A DNA stretch of 64,000 nt, taken from NCBI RefSeq assembly GCF_006636215.1, contig NZ_VIFM01000013.1, forward strand, positions 1-64,000, read 5' to 3'. The position numbers were made by a program, and so were the translations under genes. The notes below the pieces were generated by a model, which saw only the letters and a program-made list of their open reading frames with translations, was not told the DNA's origin and did not search any database. This stretch comes from Myxococcus llanfairpwllgwyngyllgogerychwyrndrobwllllantysiliogogogochensis. GTDB taxonomy: Bacteria; Myxococcota; Myxococcia; Myxococcales; Myxococcaceae. Positions within the stretch are counted from its first letter, which is position 1; each line of letters starts with the position of its first letter. This document shows, piece after piece, positions 52,540 through 61,574 of this stretch.

Positions 52540-55335
52540 TTACGGGTGACTCGTCGGGTCCGCCGGGTTCGTGCCGGCGGACCGCTCGTCGCCATCGCGG
52601 AAGCCGTCGAGGTCCCGGTCGATGCCGATGCGCGTTCCCGAGCCCGGGGGCACGCACGTGTACGTCAGCACGCCGTTGCTCGCCGTGGTGGCGGCGCGAA
52701 GGTTCGCATCCGACACTCCTGGCAGACCCTGTCGGTCGACGATGAACTGACCTCCTCCCACGTAGAGGAAGCCCGCATCATGTGGGCCCACCCGGCCCTT
52801 GGCGACCAGGTCGCACTCACCCGCGTTCGCTCGCGCCACCAGCAGGTTGATGCGCGGCGCCACCACGGCGGCCTGGGCTGCCGTCAGCGTCACCTGCTGG
52901 CCGACGATGGGCGCCAGGTTCGTGTCGAAGACGAAGATGAACTGCTCCATGTTCTTCTTCGCCGCGACGCCCTCCGGCGTATTCGGGATGCCCACCGAGT
53001 TGAAGATGGGGTGGAAGTCGAAGCCGCTGTTGAACGCGAAGAGGGTGGGAACGGTGCCGTCGCTGTTGAAGCCGAAGCCGCGCACCTGGTCTCCCATGAA
53101 GGGGTCCACGGGCAGATTGCCCGTGGCGAAAGGCGCGCCGAACATTCCGACCTTCTGGTACGCGTTGCGCAGGTGCGGCACCTTGGGAAACTGCGGCACC
53201 ACGTCGAACGACGACCGACCGTCCGTGCCAAAGAAGCCCTTGAAGACACCTTCGCCAGGGTTCGCGTTGGGGTCGAGCGTGTGGCACGAGCCGCAGGGCC
53301 CGTGGAAGAACGTCGTCGTGTTCAGGAAGAAGTCCCGGCCCGCCTGCTGCGTGGTCGTGAGGGAGTTGTCCAGCTTGCGGATGGGGTTGGGCGGATAGAC
53401 GACCTGAAGCGCGAAGTCGGTGAACTTCTGGAGTTGCTGCGGCGTGAGCTGGGCGTTGCGGCCCAACAGGTCCATGAAGGCCGGGTTGAACTGCTTGAAG
53501 GCCTCCGACTCATTGAAGGAGCCGTTGTTGGGCTGGGCGTTCGCCGCGCTGTCTCCGCCGTTGCGGTCTCCTCGCCAGTGCATGGGGCCGTGGTTGGCCA
53601 TGCCTCGGAGGCTCTGCGTCGTCATCGGGCCCTTCAGCGGGTGGAAGGCCGTGCTCTGACCGAACGTCGGATCGCTGCCGAACTCGGGCATGATGGGGAC
53701 GACGGGGCTGGGGTTGTTCTTCACCGCGCCGTCCGGGTTGCCCAGGTCCCAGGCCAGGCTGTCGAAGTCGCCGAAGATGTGGCAGCTGGCGCACGAGGAG
53801 TCGCCGTGGCTGGAGCTGTTCCGGGCGTCGTAGAGGAACGGACGGCCCTCCACCACGCTCGAGGGCTCCGGGTTGTACATGGGCAGGTGGGCGATCTCCT
53901 GGCGAGTCGTCGTGTTGATGACGGAGATGGCGTTGTCGAAGCGGGTGAGCACGTAGAGCCGCCGCCGCGCCTCGTCCAGCACCAGCCCCGTGGGGCCGCC
54001 GCCGGTGAGCTGAATCTGGTTCGCGGCGTTCGGCACGAAGGTGTCCGCCTCCAGCGCCGCGGTGGAGTAGATGCCCAGCTTCGAGGAGCCGAAGGCCGTG
54101 ACGAACAGCGTGGCGCCGTCGGAGGTCACCGCCATGCCCAGCGGCTGCGCGAGGCTCTTCTCGCTCTCCGGATTGGGCGTGGGCGCGCAGCAGGTGCCGT
54201 AGTTGATGTGCTTGTTGAGGTGGCGCGGCGTGACGCTGGTGGGGCCGAGCACGGTGATGCGGCTCTCGTGGATGTGGCCGCGCAGCGTGGTGTTGGCGAA
54301 GGTGCCGGGCCCCTCGAAGCGCAGGTCATTCCGGGCCTCGGTGTTGCTGACGTACACCTTCCCGTTGGCGGGGTTGACCACCATGTTGAACAGGATGGTG
54401 CCCACGCCGGCGTAGACGCTCCCGCTGCCGGTGAGCGGCGCGGGCGGGTTGGAGGTGGCGTCGATGGCGAAGACGTCCTTGTCCGGCAGGGACAGGCGCA
54501 CCTGCGGCGTCCACGAGCGGTTCACCACGTCCACCCAGTCCTGCCCGTTGTACTTGACGATGACGGAGACCTCCGGGGCGGGGACACCCGCGAAGTTGGT
54601 GTTGGGGCTCGGAACGCCGCCCGCGGCCTCTCCACCGTTGGGAATGGCCGCCTCATGCAGCACCGTGGTGCGATTGCCGGAGTGGAAGGCCGCCGCGTAC
54701 ACCCGCGAGCCGTCGGGCGTCGTCGCCAGGGCCCGGGGCGTGTCGGCGAACAGCGACAGGATGGTGAGCGGCGTGCCGCCCAGCGAGCTGCCCAGGTGGT
54801 CCGAGTCGAAGACCCAGACGTCGGCCCGGCCCACGCCCGGCGTGGTGAGCTGGGGGTCGAACGGCGCGTTCTGTCCGCGATGCGCCGCGGTGATGAACGC
54901 GCGCCGCCGGCCCGGGCCCGCGAAGACCAGGTCGCGAGGCTCGTCACCCACGAGCAGCGTGCGCGTCACGATGCCGCTGTTTCCCTCACCGTCCACGCGG
55001 ACGATGCTGACGCTGTCAGACAGGTGGTTGACGACCCAGACCTCGTCGTTCGTCCTCGCGGCGACGGCCACGGGCTCCAGGCCCACCGGCACCGAGCCCC
55101 GGTGGCTGAGGCCACTGTTGCCGACGCGGAAGATCTCCAGGCGGTTGTCCGGCGTGTTGACGGCGAACAGCAGCCTGCCGTCAGGGGAGAGGGCCAGGGG
55201 CCGCACCTGTCCGCTTTCGAAGAGCGTGAAAGGCGCCGCCACGGCTTCTCGGCTTGAAAAGACTCCCGCCAGCAGCAACGTCAAGACAACGCTTCTCAGC
55301 GAACCAGCTCGAACGGCAGTGCACCGGGGTTTCAC
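52540..55335 (-). CDS. Secreted beta-propeller / cytochrome c peroxidase-like protein
   Basis: The 931-residue product has a Sec signal peptide (about 34 residues, cleaving after VAA). A long N-terminal half of YVTN-type propeller repeats follows (for example PLALSPDGRLLFAVNTPDN and SVSIVRVDGEG). The cytochrome c region carries two c-type heme sites, CASCH and CGSCH, and the region around the second resembles di-heme peroxidase/MauG proteins. The extreme C-terminus has DRDLDGFRDGDE, a calcium-binding-type repeat. It is exported to the periplasm or beyond. The start is a GTG at 55335 with GGAGG six bases upstream; the longer in-frame ATG at 55512 would bury the signal. It lies 178 bases upstream of the NRPS, same strand, and is divergent from the pirin. 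Confidence 0.84.
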   Translation of the reverse strand: MKPRCTAVRAGSLRSVVLTLLLAGVFSSREAVAAPFTLFESGQVRPLALSPDGRLLFAVNTPDNRLEIFRVGNSGLSHRGSVPVGLEPVAVAARTNDEVWVVNHLSDSVSIVRVDGEGNSGIVTRTLLVGDEPRDLVFAGPGRRRAFITAAHRGQNAPFDPQLTTPGVGRADVWVFDSDHLGSSLGGTPLTILSLFADTPRALATTPDGSRVYAAAFHSGNRTTVLHEAAIPNGGEAAGGVPSPNTNFAGVPAPEVSVIVKYNGQDWVDVVNRSWTPQVRLSLPDKDVFAIDATSNPPAPLTGSGSVYAGVGTILFNMVVNPANGKVYVSNTEARNDLRFEGPGTFANTTLRGHIHESRITVLGPTSVTPRHLNKHINYGTCCAPTPNPESEKSLAQPLGMAVTSDGATLFVTAFGSSKLGIYSTAALEADTFVPNAANQIQLTGGGPTGLVLDEARRRLYVLTRFDNAISVINTTTRQEIAHLPMYNPEPSSVVEGRPFLYDARNSSSHGDSSCASCHIFGDFDSLAWDLGNPDGAVKNNPSPVVPIMPEFGSDPTFGQSTAFHPLKGPMTTQSLRGMANHGPMHWRGDRNGGDSAANAQPNNGSFNESEAFKQFNPAFMDLLGRNAQLTPQQLQKFTDFALQVVYPPNPIRKLDNSLTTTQQAGRDFFLNTTTFFHGPCGSCHTLDPNANPGEGVFKGFFGTDGRSSFDVVPQFPKVPHLRNAYQKVGMFGAPFATGNLPVDPFMGDQVRGFGFNSDGTVPTLFAFNSGFDFHPIFNSVGIPNTPEGVAAKKNMEQFIFVFDTNLAPIVGQQVTLTAAQAAVVAPRINLLVARANAGECDLVAKGRVGPHDAGFLYVGGGQFIVDRQGLPGVSDANLRAATTASNGVLTYTCVPPGSGTRIGIDRDLDGFRDGDERSAGTNPADPTSHP

Positions 55336-55554
55336 ATCATCCTCCAGGGGAGAGGGACTCTTCCCTCCCTCCGTCGAGGGAGTGACGGTTGGAAGGGAAT
55401 GCGGAATCTTCCGTGGATACGGTGTGAGCCGTAAATACTGGCATTCGCTTTCGTGGAAATGCCCGTGACGGTGACGCAGTCTCATGGGTCTGGAGTGTCC
55501 GGACCTACCCATGGCATGTCCGGACGGAGCGAATTTTTACAGGAGTGTGCGCCG

Positions 55555-56502
55555 ATGGCCTGGAAGATGCCCGAGGAACCCTATGTCGACGCGGAGCCTG
55601 GCTCCGCGCTGGAGACCGTCATCGTTCCGCGCACGCGGGACCTGGGGGATGGCTTCGAGGTCCGCCGGGCGCTGCCGTCGTCGCGGCGGCGGATGGTGGG
55701 CCCGTTCATCTTCCTGGACCAGATGGGGCCCTCGGTGCTCCAGGCGGGCAAGGGGCTCGACGTGCGGCCCCATCCGCACATTGGCCTGGCCACGGTGACG
55801 TATCTGTTCGACGGCGAGGTCCTGCACCGGGACTCGCTGGGCGTGGTGCAGACCATCCGGCCCGGCGCGGTGAACTGGATGGTGGCGGGACGCGGCATCG
55901 TCCACTCGGAGCGCACGCCGCCGGAGGCGCGCGTGAAGGCGAACCGGCTGTTCGGCATCCAGTTCTGGGTGGCGCTGCCCGGCAAGCACGAGGAGGACGC
56001 GCCGTCCTTCGTACACACGCCGGTGGAGGCGCTTCCGGTCATCCAGGACCACGGCCTGGAGCTGAGGCTCATCGCAGGCGAGCTGTTCGGCGAGCGTTCT
56101 CCGGCGAAGACGCAGTCAGAGCTGTTCTACGCGGACGTGAAGCTCGACGTGGGCACCCGGCTTCCCGTGCCTTCAGTGCATGAGGAGCGGGGCCTGTTCA
56201 TCGCGGAGGGGCAGGTGGAGGTCGGCGGCGAGAGCTTCGGTCCCGGTCAGCTCCTGGTGCTGCGTCCGGGCGCGGACGTCGTCGCCCGGGGCGGCGGGGC
56301 CACGCGCTCGCGCTTGTTGCTCTTTGGCGGCGAGCCCATGGATGGGCCGCGTCACATCTGGTGGAACTTCGTCTCCAGCTCGAAGGAGCGCATCGAGCAG
56401 GCCAAGGAAGACTGGCTCGCGGGGCGCATCGGCCAGGTCCCGGGTGAGACGGAATTCATTCCGCTCCCGGAGCCCGAGCCAAACGTCCCCCGCTATCCCT
56501 GA
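55555..56502 (+). CDS. Pirin-family protein
   Basis: The 315-residue cytoplasmic cupin protein has the pirin signature with metal-binding His: [20 protein letters not shown], then [10 protein letters not shown] and [11 protein letters not shown]. The N-terminal pirin domain and a C-terminal cupin ([18 protein letters not shown]) are both present. Bacterial pirins act as quercetin-dioxygenase-like enzymes or redox-responsive partners; the substrate here is unknown. The ATG at 55555 has AGGAG nine bases upstream. It is divergent from the cytochrome gene (219 bases) and followed by the first small lipoprotein unit. Confidence 0.9.
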   Translation: MAWKMPEEPYVDAEPGSALETVIVPRTRDLGDGFEVRRALPSSRRRMVGPFIFLDQMGPSVLQAGKGLDVRPHPHIGLATVTYLFDGEVLHRDSLGVVQTIRPGAVNWMVAGRGIVHSERTPPEARVKANRLFGIQFWVALPGKHEEDAPSFVHTPVEALPVIQDHGLELRLIAGELFGERSPAKTQSELFYADVKLDVGTRLPVPSVHEERGLFIAEGQVEVGGESFGPGQLLVLRPGADVVARGGGATRSRLLLFGGEPMDGPRHIWWNFVSSSKERIEQAKEDWLAGRIGQVPGETEFIPLPEPEPNVPRYP

Positions 56503-56670
56503 CACTAATGGCGGGCTCGGGACCACCTATTCCTTGTCATGCCGGGGAGGCAGCGGACTGTCTCGCTTCTGACTCCCTGTCGCATTCCCTCTCAGGGGAA
56601 TGGGAAGGCCGCTCCCGCTATGTCAGTCTGGGAAGGCCGTACAACCCATAAGCTGTCCCTGGAGGCACGA

Positions 56671-56964
56671 ATGCAGGCTGGAAAGTATGTCAGCGGTGCG
56701 TTGCTTGCGGTGGGATTGATGCTGGCTGGTTGTGGTGGCCCGACAGTGGAAGCCACCGAGGCACCAGACCTCACTTCGCACGAGGCCCTGGTTCCCGATT
56801 GTACGGGTTCCACGGCGGGGACCATCTACTACTCCAACGCGGCGCACACGGCGATGGTGGGATACATGGGCTGCGGTTGTGGTCGCTGGACGCGATGGGG
56901 ACAGACGTCGAGCTACTCCTCCGCCACGGATCTGTGCCCCAAGGAGTACCCGCCCGAGGTCTGA
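56671..56964 (+). CDS. Small secreted lipoprotein (DUF6289-like), left copy
   Basis: The 97-residue protein has a lipoprotein signal (MQAGKYVSGALLAVGLMLAG, Cys21), then a short acidic linker and a cysteine-containing mature end with YYSNAAHTAMVGYMGCGCG. The YYS-(N/D)-A-x-x-x-x-x-VG then Cys pattern recalls the DUF6289 family of small myxobacterial and actinobacterial lipoproteins; this is a tentative match. The ATG at 56671 has a perfect GGAGG five bases upstream. It is paralogous to the gene at 63617. Its role is unknown. Confidence 0.75.
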   Translation: MQAGKYVSGALLAVGLMLAGCGGPTVEATEAPDLTSHEALVPDCTGSTAGTIYYSNAAHTAMVGYMGCGCGRWTRWGQTSSYSSATDLCPKEYPPEV

Positions 56965-56991
56965 GTGAGCAGACGTCGTCGTGAATAGAAA

Positions 56992-57026
56992 ACGGCCCGC
57001 CCCGGAATGTCTCCAGGGCGGGCCGT
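56992..57026 (+). terminator. Terminator of left lipoprotein unit
   Basis: ACGGCCCGCCC (56992-57002) pairs perfectly with GGGCGGGCCGT (57016-57026) around a 13-base loop, 27 bases after the stop. The same design recurs at 63914-63949. Confidence 0.8.
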
Positions 57027-57261
57027 CGCATTTCCGCTTCCTGAGCAGTCGAGAGTGATTGGCAAAGCCCGTTAACTATCGGGGCGGCGTTTATCAACAT
57101 TCTCCTAGTACTGCCTGGTCGATTGTATCCAGCCGGCGAGCATGACTTACTCCAGGGACCATCAAATCTTCGTCGGCTGGATTCCGAGGGTTGAGCCATG
57201 CTTCTTGCTCAGCACGATGAGGATCCGCCCCAGCGGTCCCTCTTCTGTCCAGAACCTTGAG
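57027..57261 (+). promoter_or_regulatory. vio operon leader with inverted repeat
   Basis: About 235 bases lie between the left terminator and vioA. They contain an imperfect inverted repeat, CCAGCCGGCGA (57129-57139) against TCGTCGGCTGG (57170-57180), 10 of 11 pairs, with a 30-base loop. No clear -35/-10 pair, sigma-54 site or LuxR/CviR-type box was recognised. In-frame ATGs at 57142 and 57217 upstream of vioA do not code for anything like VioA. Confidence 0.45.
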
Positions 57262-58566
57262 ATGACACATCATTCAGATGTCTGCATTGTTGGTGCCGGA
57301 ATCGGAGGGCTGACCTGCGCCACCGGATTGGCGACTTCCCCCCTGAGCAACCGTCTGCGCGTCAGAGTGTTTGATTTGAATGCCCGCGTGGGAGGCCGCA
57401 TCCAGTCAAGAAAGCTGGACGGTGGGGAAATCACCGAACTGGGCGCCGCTCGCTACTCGCCGCAGCTGCATCCACGCTTCCAGGCGCTCATGCACTGTTT
57501 CCAACATCAACATGAGACCTACCCATTCACTCAGGCCATATTTCAAGACGACATGCAGGGGACGCTGAGGACGACCTTGCTCGGCCTGCTCCCCATGCTG
57601 GATGAACACCCCCAGGCCTCATTCCTGGAATTCGTCAGCCACTATCTGGGGGAAGGGGAGGCCAGGAAGATCATCAAGGCCATGGGGTATGACGCCCTCC
57701 TTCTGCCGATGGTCTCCGCGTCCATGGCATACAGCATCATCAAGAAGCACCCGGAAACGCAAAGCCTGGTTGATGACACAAGCAACCAATGGCGCTATGC
57801 CCCGGAAGGCTACGGCCAGTTGCTGGCGCGCCTTCAGTGTCAGGCACAGGAGGGCCGGGTCGAGTTTCGGATGGAACACCGGTTGCTCTCCGTTTCGCGC
57901 TCTGGAGATGGATACGGCCTCGCCTTCAGTCATCAAGACCACATACAAATACATCGGGCGCGGCACGTCATATTGGCCATCCCACCCTCCGCCATGACAC
58001 CGCTCAATCTCGGCTTTCCCACCCACTGGAGTCCCTACCAATATGGCTCCCTGCCATTGTTCAAGGGGTTTCTGACCTTCAATAGCGCCTGGTGGCGAGA
58101 CTGTCAGATGACAGACAAGGTCCTGGTGGTTAACAACCCCTTGAGGAAGATCTACTTCAAGGGCGAAAAATACGTACAATTCTACACCGACGGCGAAAAT
58201 GCGACGTATTGGCAGGACAGCCTGGAGCAAGGCGAGGACGTCTATTTGAAGAGGGTGCGCGCCTGCCTGGAACAGGTTCTCCCCCTCGGTGGAAAGCCCC
58301 TACCTCCCATCAAGGACCATTTTCACAAGCATTGGCCACATGGAGTGGAGTTCTGTCTGGAATCCAAGGCGGATCAGCCCACCGCCCTGGTTCATCGCGA
58401 TGGTGTCATCGCCTGCTCGGATGCCTACACGCCGCATGGCGGCTGGATGGAAGGTGGACTGCTCAGCGCGCATCAAGCAGTTCGGCTCTTGCTGGAACAG
58501 CTCACCAGCGCTTCAGAGAACCGGTATCAACAAAGCCCTCGCAGCACCGCTTGTCGAGCGCCATGA
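57262..58566 (+). CDS. vioA: FAD-dependent L-tryptophan oxidase VioA
   Basis: Oxidises L-tryptophan to its imine with release of H2O2, the first step of violacein synthesis. The 434-residue product opens with the FAD-binding CIVGAGIGGLTCA motif. It keeps VioA segments ARYSPQLHPRF, SLPLFKGFLTF, NPLRKIYFKGEKYVQFYTD and CSDAYTPHGGWMEGGLLSA, which carry the substrate-contact Arg, Lys, Tyr and Trp. The ATG at 57262 is chosen by alignment with Chromobacterium VioA (418 residues, starts one residue before His-Ser-Ser); the Shine-Dalgarno is weak (TTGAG). Its TGA overlaps the vioB ATG. Base composition is low: 28 of 60 bases at 57241-57300 and 30 of 60 at 57721-57780 are G or C, against 42 of 60 at 55681-55740 in the pirin gene. 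Confidence 0.96.
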   Translation: MTHHSDVCIVGAGIGGLTCATGLATSPLSNRLRVRVFDLNARVGGRIQSRKLDGGEITELGAARYSPQLHPRFQALMHCFQHQHETYPFTQAIFQDDMQGTLRTTLLGLLPMLDEHPQASFLEFVSHYLGEGEARKIIKAMGYDALLLPMVSASMAYSIIKKHPETQSLVDDTSNQWRYAPEGYGQLLARLQCQAQEGRVEFRMEHRLLSVSRSGDGYGLAFSHQDHIQIHRARHVILAIPPSAMTPLNLGFPTHWSPYQYGSLPLFKGFLTFNSAWWRDCQMTDKVLVVNNPLRKIYFKGEKYVQFYTDGENATYWQDSLEQGEDVYLKRVRACLEQVLPLGGKPLPPIKDHFHKHWPHGVEFCLESKADQPTALVHRDGVIACSDAYTPHGGWMEGGLLSAHQAVRLLLEQLTSASENRYQQSPRSTACRAP

Positions 58567-61500
58567 GTATTCTCTATTTTCCTCGGCTGTTCTTTCGAGG
58601 CTTTGCTCGCGCCAATGTTCCAACCGCGAATCGAAACACGCATGGCCAGATCGACATCGCCACCAATACCGTCCTCATGGAAGGTGCTCCGTTTGATCTT
58701 CGCCGGCCGCCCTCCGAATTCCATGAGCACCTGAAACAACTGGCTCCCAGGTATGACGCGGAGGGGAGGGCGGACTCCGGAGGAATCTTCAGCGAGGCAG
58801 CCGGCTACAATTTCGGCGGCAACAATCACTTCTCCTGGGAAAACGTCAGGATCACGGGCGTGCAGTTGCGGGAAGGGGACCTCGACACCAGCGACAGTCT
58901 GGTGGGGGCCCAACTGGCGCTCTGGGGAAACTACAACGAATACCTTCGCACGACGTTCAATCGCGCCCGATGGGTGGACAACAACCCCAGCCGGGCCGAC
59001 ACCACCTTGATATACGCCGGACAGGTGACGCTGAGCGACAAGCACGCTACGCCTCACACTCCGGCGCTGCTCACGGCGACCATTCCGCGGGCTCATTCCG
59101 TTCGTTGGGTGGGGACAGGGCATATCGTCGAGCGCAACGACCACTTCCTCGCCGAAGAGTTCACCCGCTCGCGGCTGTTTCAATTCTCCGTTTCAAAAAA
59201 CGACTCCCAGTTCCTGCTCACGTCGCAAGCTTCTTCATCCCCTGGTCTGCGGGCCGTGCTGCAAGCGCTGGAGGGCGAGGAGGTACAGGGACTGACGGTC
59301 CAGTACGCCTTGTTCAACATGTCGACGCCGCGGGGAGCGGATTCACCTGTCTTTTATGACCTGATTGGCACCGTGGGCCTGTGGTGCCGGCATGAGCTGG
59401 AAACCTATCCGGCGGGGCGTCTGCTGTTGCCACGCCAGCCCGGCCTGGGACCGGTCGTGGTGAGGGTGCAGTCGGACCGGGTGTCTCTCAACATGCCGAC
59501 CGCCATCCCTTTCACGACTCGAAGCGCCCAACCTGTCTCGGACCAACATCCCACCCATGGCCTGGGCGGAAAACTGCCGCTGGGAGATCTTGCACTCCTC
59601 AACCAGTCCGGCGCACTGGTTGCCAGAATCCCTGAGAAACTCTACCTCGATTTTTGGCGCCATCATGGCGTGCTGGATGTGCCGTTGTTGAACTCCGCCA
59701 CGGATTCGCTTCTCCTGACAAGCGAACACGCCCAGTGGAGAGAAGCCGATTGGGTGGTGCAGTCCGACAGCAACCACCTGTTTCTGGAGGCGCCGAACAA
59801 GCGGAAGGACCAGGTCTTCCCGGAGACCATCACCGTGCAAAGCCGCCTCCGTGGCGAACTGGCATCGCACTCGGCGCTCGCGGTGCAGGCTGAAGACTCC
59901 GGCATGCTGACCGCGCACCTGACTTCGTCGGCCATGGGGGCTGGCTATGCGCAAGTCACCCTCACGGGCCAACGCCCTGGCGCGACTCGCGTTGCGCTGA
60001 GCGCCGGAGAAGACAGCCAATCCATTGGCGTCAGGGTATTGCCCGACGACTGGCACCTGGATGAGGTCCCCGCCGAGCAGGTGGACTATGCATTCTTGTA
60101 TCAGCACGTCATGAGCTATTACGAGCTGGTATACCCCTTCATGTCGAACAAGGTGTTCAGCCTGGCGGACCGCTGTAAATGCGAAACGTATTCCCGGCTG
60201 ATGTGGCAGATGTGCGATCCCCTCAACCGGGACAAAAGCTACTACATGCCGAGCACCAGGGAACTCTCCCTGCCCAAGTCCAAGCTGTTCCTGAAATACC
60301 TGACGCACCTCGAAGCGGCCTCCAGGACCTCTCTTCCTGAGCCTCCTGGCCCGCAGCCGATCAGCAGTAGGGCCCACCTGGTCAAGGAGTTGAAGAGAGC
60401 GATCGACCTGGAGCTGTCCCTGCTGTTTCAGTACCTGTATTCCGCCTACTCCATTCCCAACTACGAACAAGGGCTCAAGCAGGTTCAGGCGGGCCGTTGG
60501 CAGATGGCCGAGCTGGAGCTGGCCTGCGGCACCGAGGACAGGCGCCGCAACAGTGGTGTGCGCGGTACGTTGCTGGAAATCGCGCATGAAGAGATGATTC
60601 ACTATCTGGTGATGAACAATGTGCTGATGGCCTTGGGCGAACCCTTCCATGCGGGCACCCCCATGGTGGGAGCGCAGGCGCGGCTCCATTTTGGTCTGGA
60701 TACCGAGTTCTCCTTCGAGCCCTTCTCGGAGCATGTGCTCGCCAGGTTCGTTCGGTTTGAATGGCCTGGACATATCCCCGTGCCAGGAAAGTCCATCGCG
60801 GATTTCTACAGCTCGATTCGCCAGGGGATTCGTGAGCTGCCTGACCTGTTCGACACCCGCCCCGGCAAACGCGGCGGGGAACATCATCTCTTCTTGAATG
60901 AACTGACGAACAAGCTGTTCCCTGGGTATCAGCTGGAGGTTTTTGATCGGGACAGCGCGATCTTCTCCATCGACTATGTCACCGAGCAGGGAGAGGGGGT
61001 CGCGGTCGACGCCCCATCCTTCGAGTCCTCGCATTTCCAAAGACTGCGCCGCATGGCCGCCCGATTCAGCGCCCAGAAGAAGCCGTTTGAGCCCGCCGTA
61101 CCGGCATTGAGGAATCCGGCCCTGGAGCCACGTGACGATTGTGTCCAGGTGGTGAACGAGGATGCCAGGTCGCTGATGGGCCTGTATCAAGGGTGTCATG
61201 AGTTGATGGTGCTACTGATGGCCCATCATTTCGCGCAAAAACCGCTGGGCAGTTTGCGCCGCTCCCGCTTGATGAATGCCTCCATCGACATCATGACGGG
61301 TCTGCTGCGCCCTTTGTCGATCACCTTGATGAATACGCCGTCGGGTCTGCCCGGGCGCAATGCCGGACCGCCAGTGCCCGAGCCAGTCAAGGGCCAGGTC
61401 GGCGGCGATTACGCCTCAGGATGCCAGATGCTGGCTCAGAAATGCCTGACATTGGCGCGGTTGGCCCGCGGCATTGGCGCGGACCTTGTCGGCGTGGCAC

Positions 61501-61574
61501 CGATAGAAATGTTGGAATTTTTCAATCGTCAACTGACCGATCTGGCCCAGGGGAACATTCCAAGGGAGGCCTGA
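58563..61574 (+). CDS. vioB: Iminophenyl-pyruvate dimer synthase VioB
   Basis: Heme enzyme that couples two indole-3-pyruvate imines to the dimer used by VioE; part of the VioA-VioB reaction. The 1003-residue product has the family's length (998 in Chromobacterium). It aligns from the first residues (MSILYFPRLFFRG) through YNFGGNNHFSWE, VVGLWCRHELE-type strands and VDYAFLYQHVM to the C-terminal ferritin-like part (LSLLFQYLYSAYSIPNYEQG near 615, LLEIAHEEMIHYLVMNN near 672) and GKRGGEHHLFLNELTNK. The ATG at 58563 lies in the vioA stop (ATGA). The longer frame back to 58209 is vioA sequence in another frame. Confidence 0.97.
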   Translation: MSILYFPRLFFRGFARANVPTANRNTHGQIDIATNTVLMEGAPFDLRRPPSEFHEHLKQLAPRYDAEGRADSGGIFSEAAGYNFGGNNHFSWENVRITGVQLREGDLDTSDSLVGAQLALWGNYNEYLRTTFNRARWVDNNPSRADTTLIYAGQVTLSDKHATPHTPALLTATIPRAHSVRWVGTGHIVERNDHFLAEEFTRSRLFQFSVSKNDSQFLLTSQASSSPGLRAVLQALEGEEVQGLTVQYALFNMSTPRGADSPVFYDLIGTVGLWCRHELETYPAGRLLLPRQPGLGPVVVRVQSDRVSLNMPTAIPFTTRSAQPVSDQHPTHGLGGKLPLGDLALLNQSGALVARIPEKLYLDFWRHHGVLDVPLLNSATDSLLLTSEHAQWREADWVVQSDSNHLFLEAPNKRKDQVFPETITVQSRLRGELASHSALAVQAEDSGMLTAHLTSSAMGAGYAQVTLTGQRPGATRVALSAGEDSQSIGVRVLPDDWHLDEVPAEQVDYAFLYQHVMSYYELVYPFMSNKVFSLADRCKCETYSRLMWQMCDPLNRDKSYYMPSTRELSLPKSKLFLKYLTHLEAASRTSLPEPPGPQPISSRAHLVKELKRAIDLELSLLFQYLYSAYSIPNYEQGLKQVQAGRWQMAELELACGTEDRRRNSGVRGTLLEIAHEEMIHYLVMNNVLMALGEPFHAGTPMVGAQARLHFGLDTEFSFEPFSEHVLARFVRFEWPGHIPVPGKSIADFYSSIRQGIRELPDLFDTRPGKRGGEHHLFLNELTNKLFPGYQLEVFDRDSAIFSIDYVTEQGEGVAVDAPSFESSHFQRLRRMAARFSAQKKPFEPAVPALRNPALEPRDDCVQVVNEDARSLMGLYQGCHELMVLLMAHHFAQKPLGSLRRSRLMNASIDIMTGLLRPLSITLMNTPSGLPGRNAGPPVPEPVKGQVGGDYASGCQMLAQKCLTLARLARGIGADLVGVAPIEMLEFFNRQLTDLAQGNIPREA

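Larger units (their letters stand above)
56581..57026 (+). repeat. Direct-repeat transcription unit, left copy
   Basis: This stretch (leader, small lipoprotein gene, terminator) is the partner of 63521-63949. Similarity is highest from about 56651 through the signal-peptide codons, lower in the mature protein, and returns in the terminator. The left leader also has an 11-bp direct repeat, TGGGAAGGCCG, at 56601-56611 and 56629-56639. Confidence 0.75.

Noticed and set aside
57142-57261. N-terminal extension of VioA from ATGs at 57142 or 57217
   Set aside because: Residues before MTHHSDVCIVGAG have no counterpart in VioA, which begins directly before the FAD motif.
57027-57261. CviR/LuxR-type box before vioA
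   Set aside because: No palindrome of the CTG-N10-CAG type at a fitting distance was seen; only the 11-bp long-loop inverted repeat was found.
58209-58562. N-terminal extension of the VioB frame
   Set aside because: The extension lies inside vioA in another frame and does not resemble VioB, which begins at MSILYFPR as in Chromobacterium.
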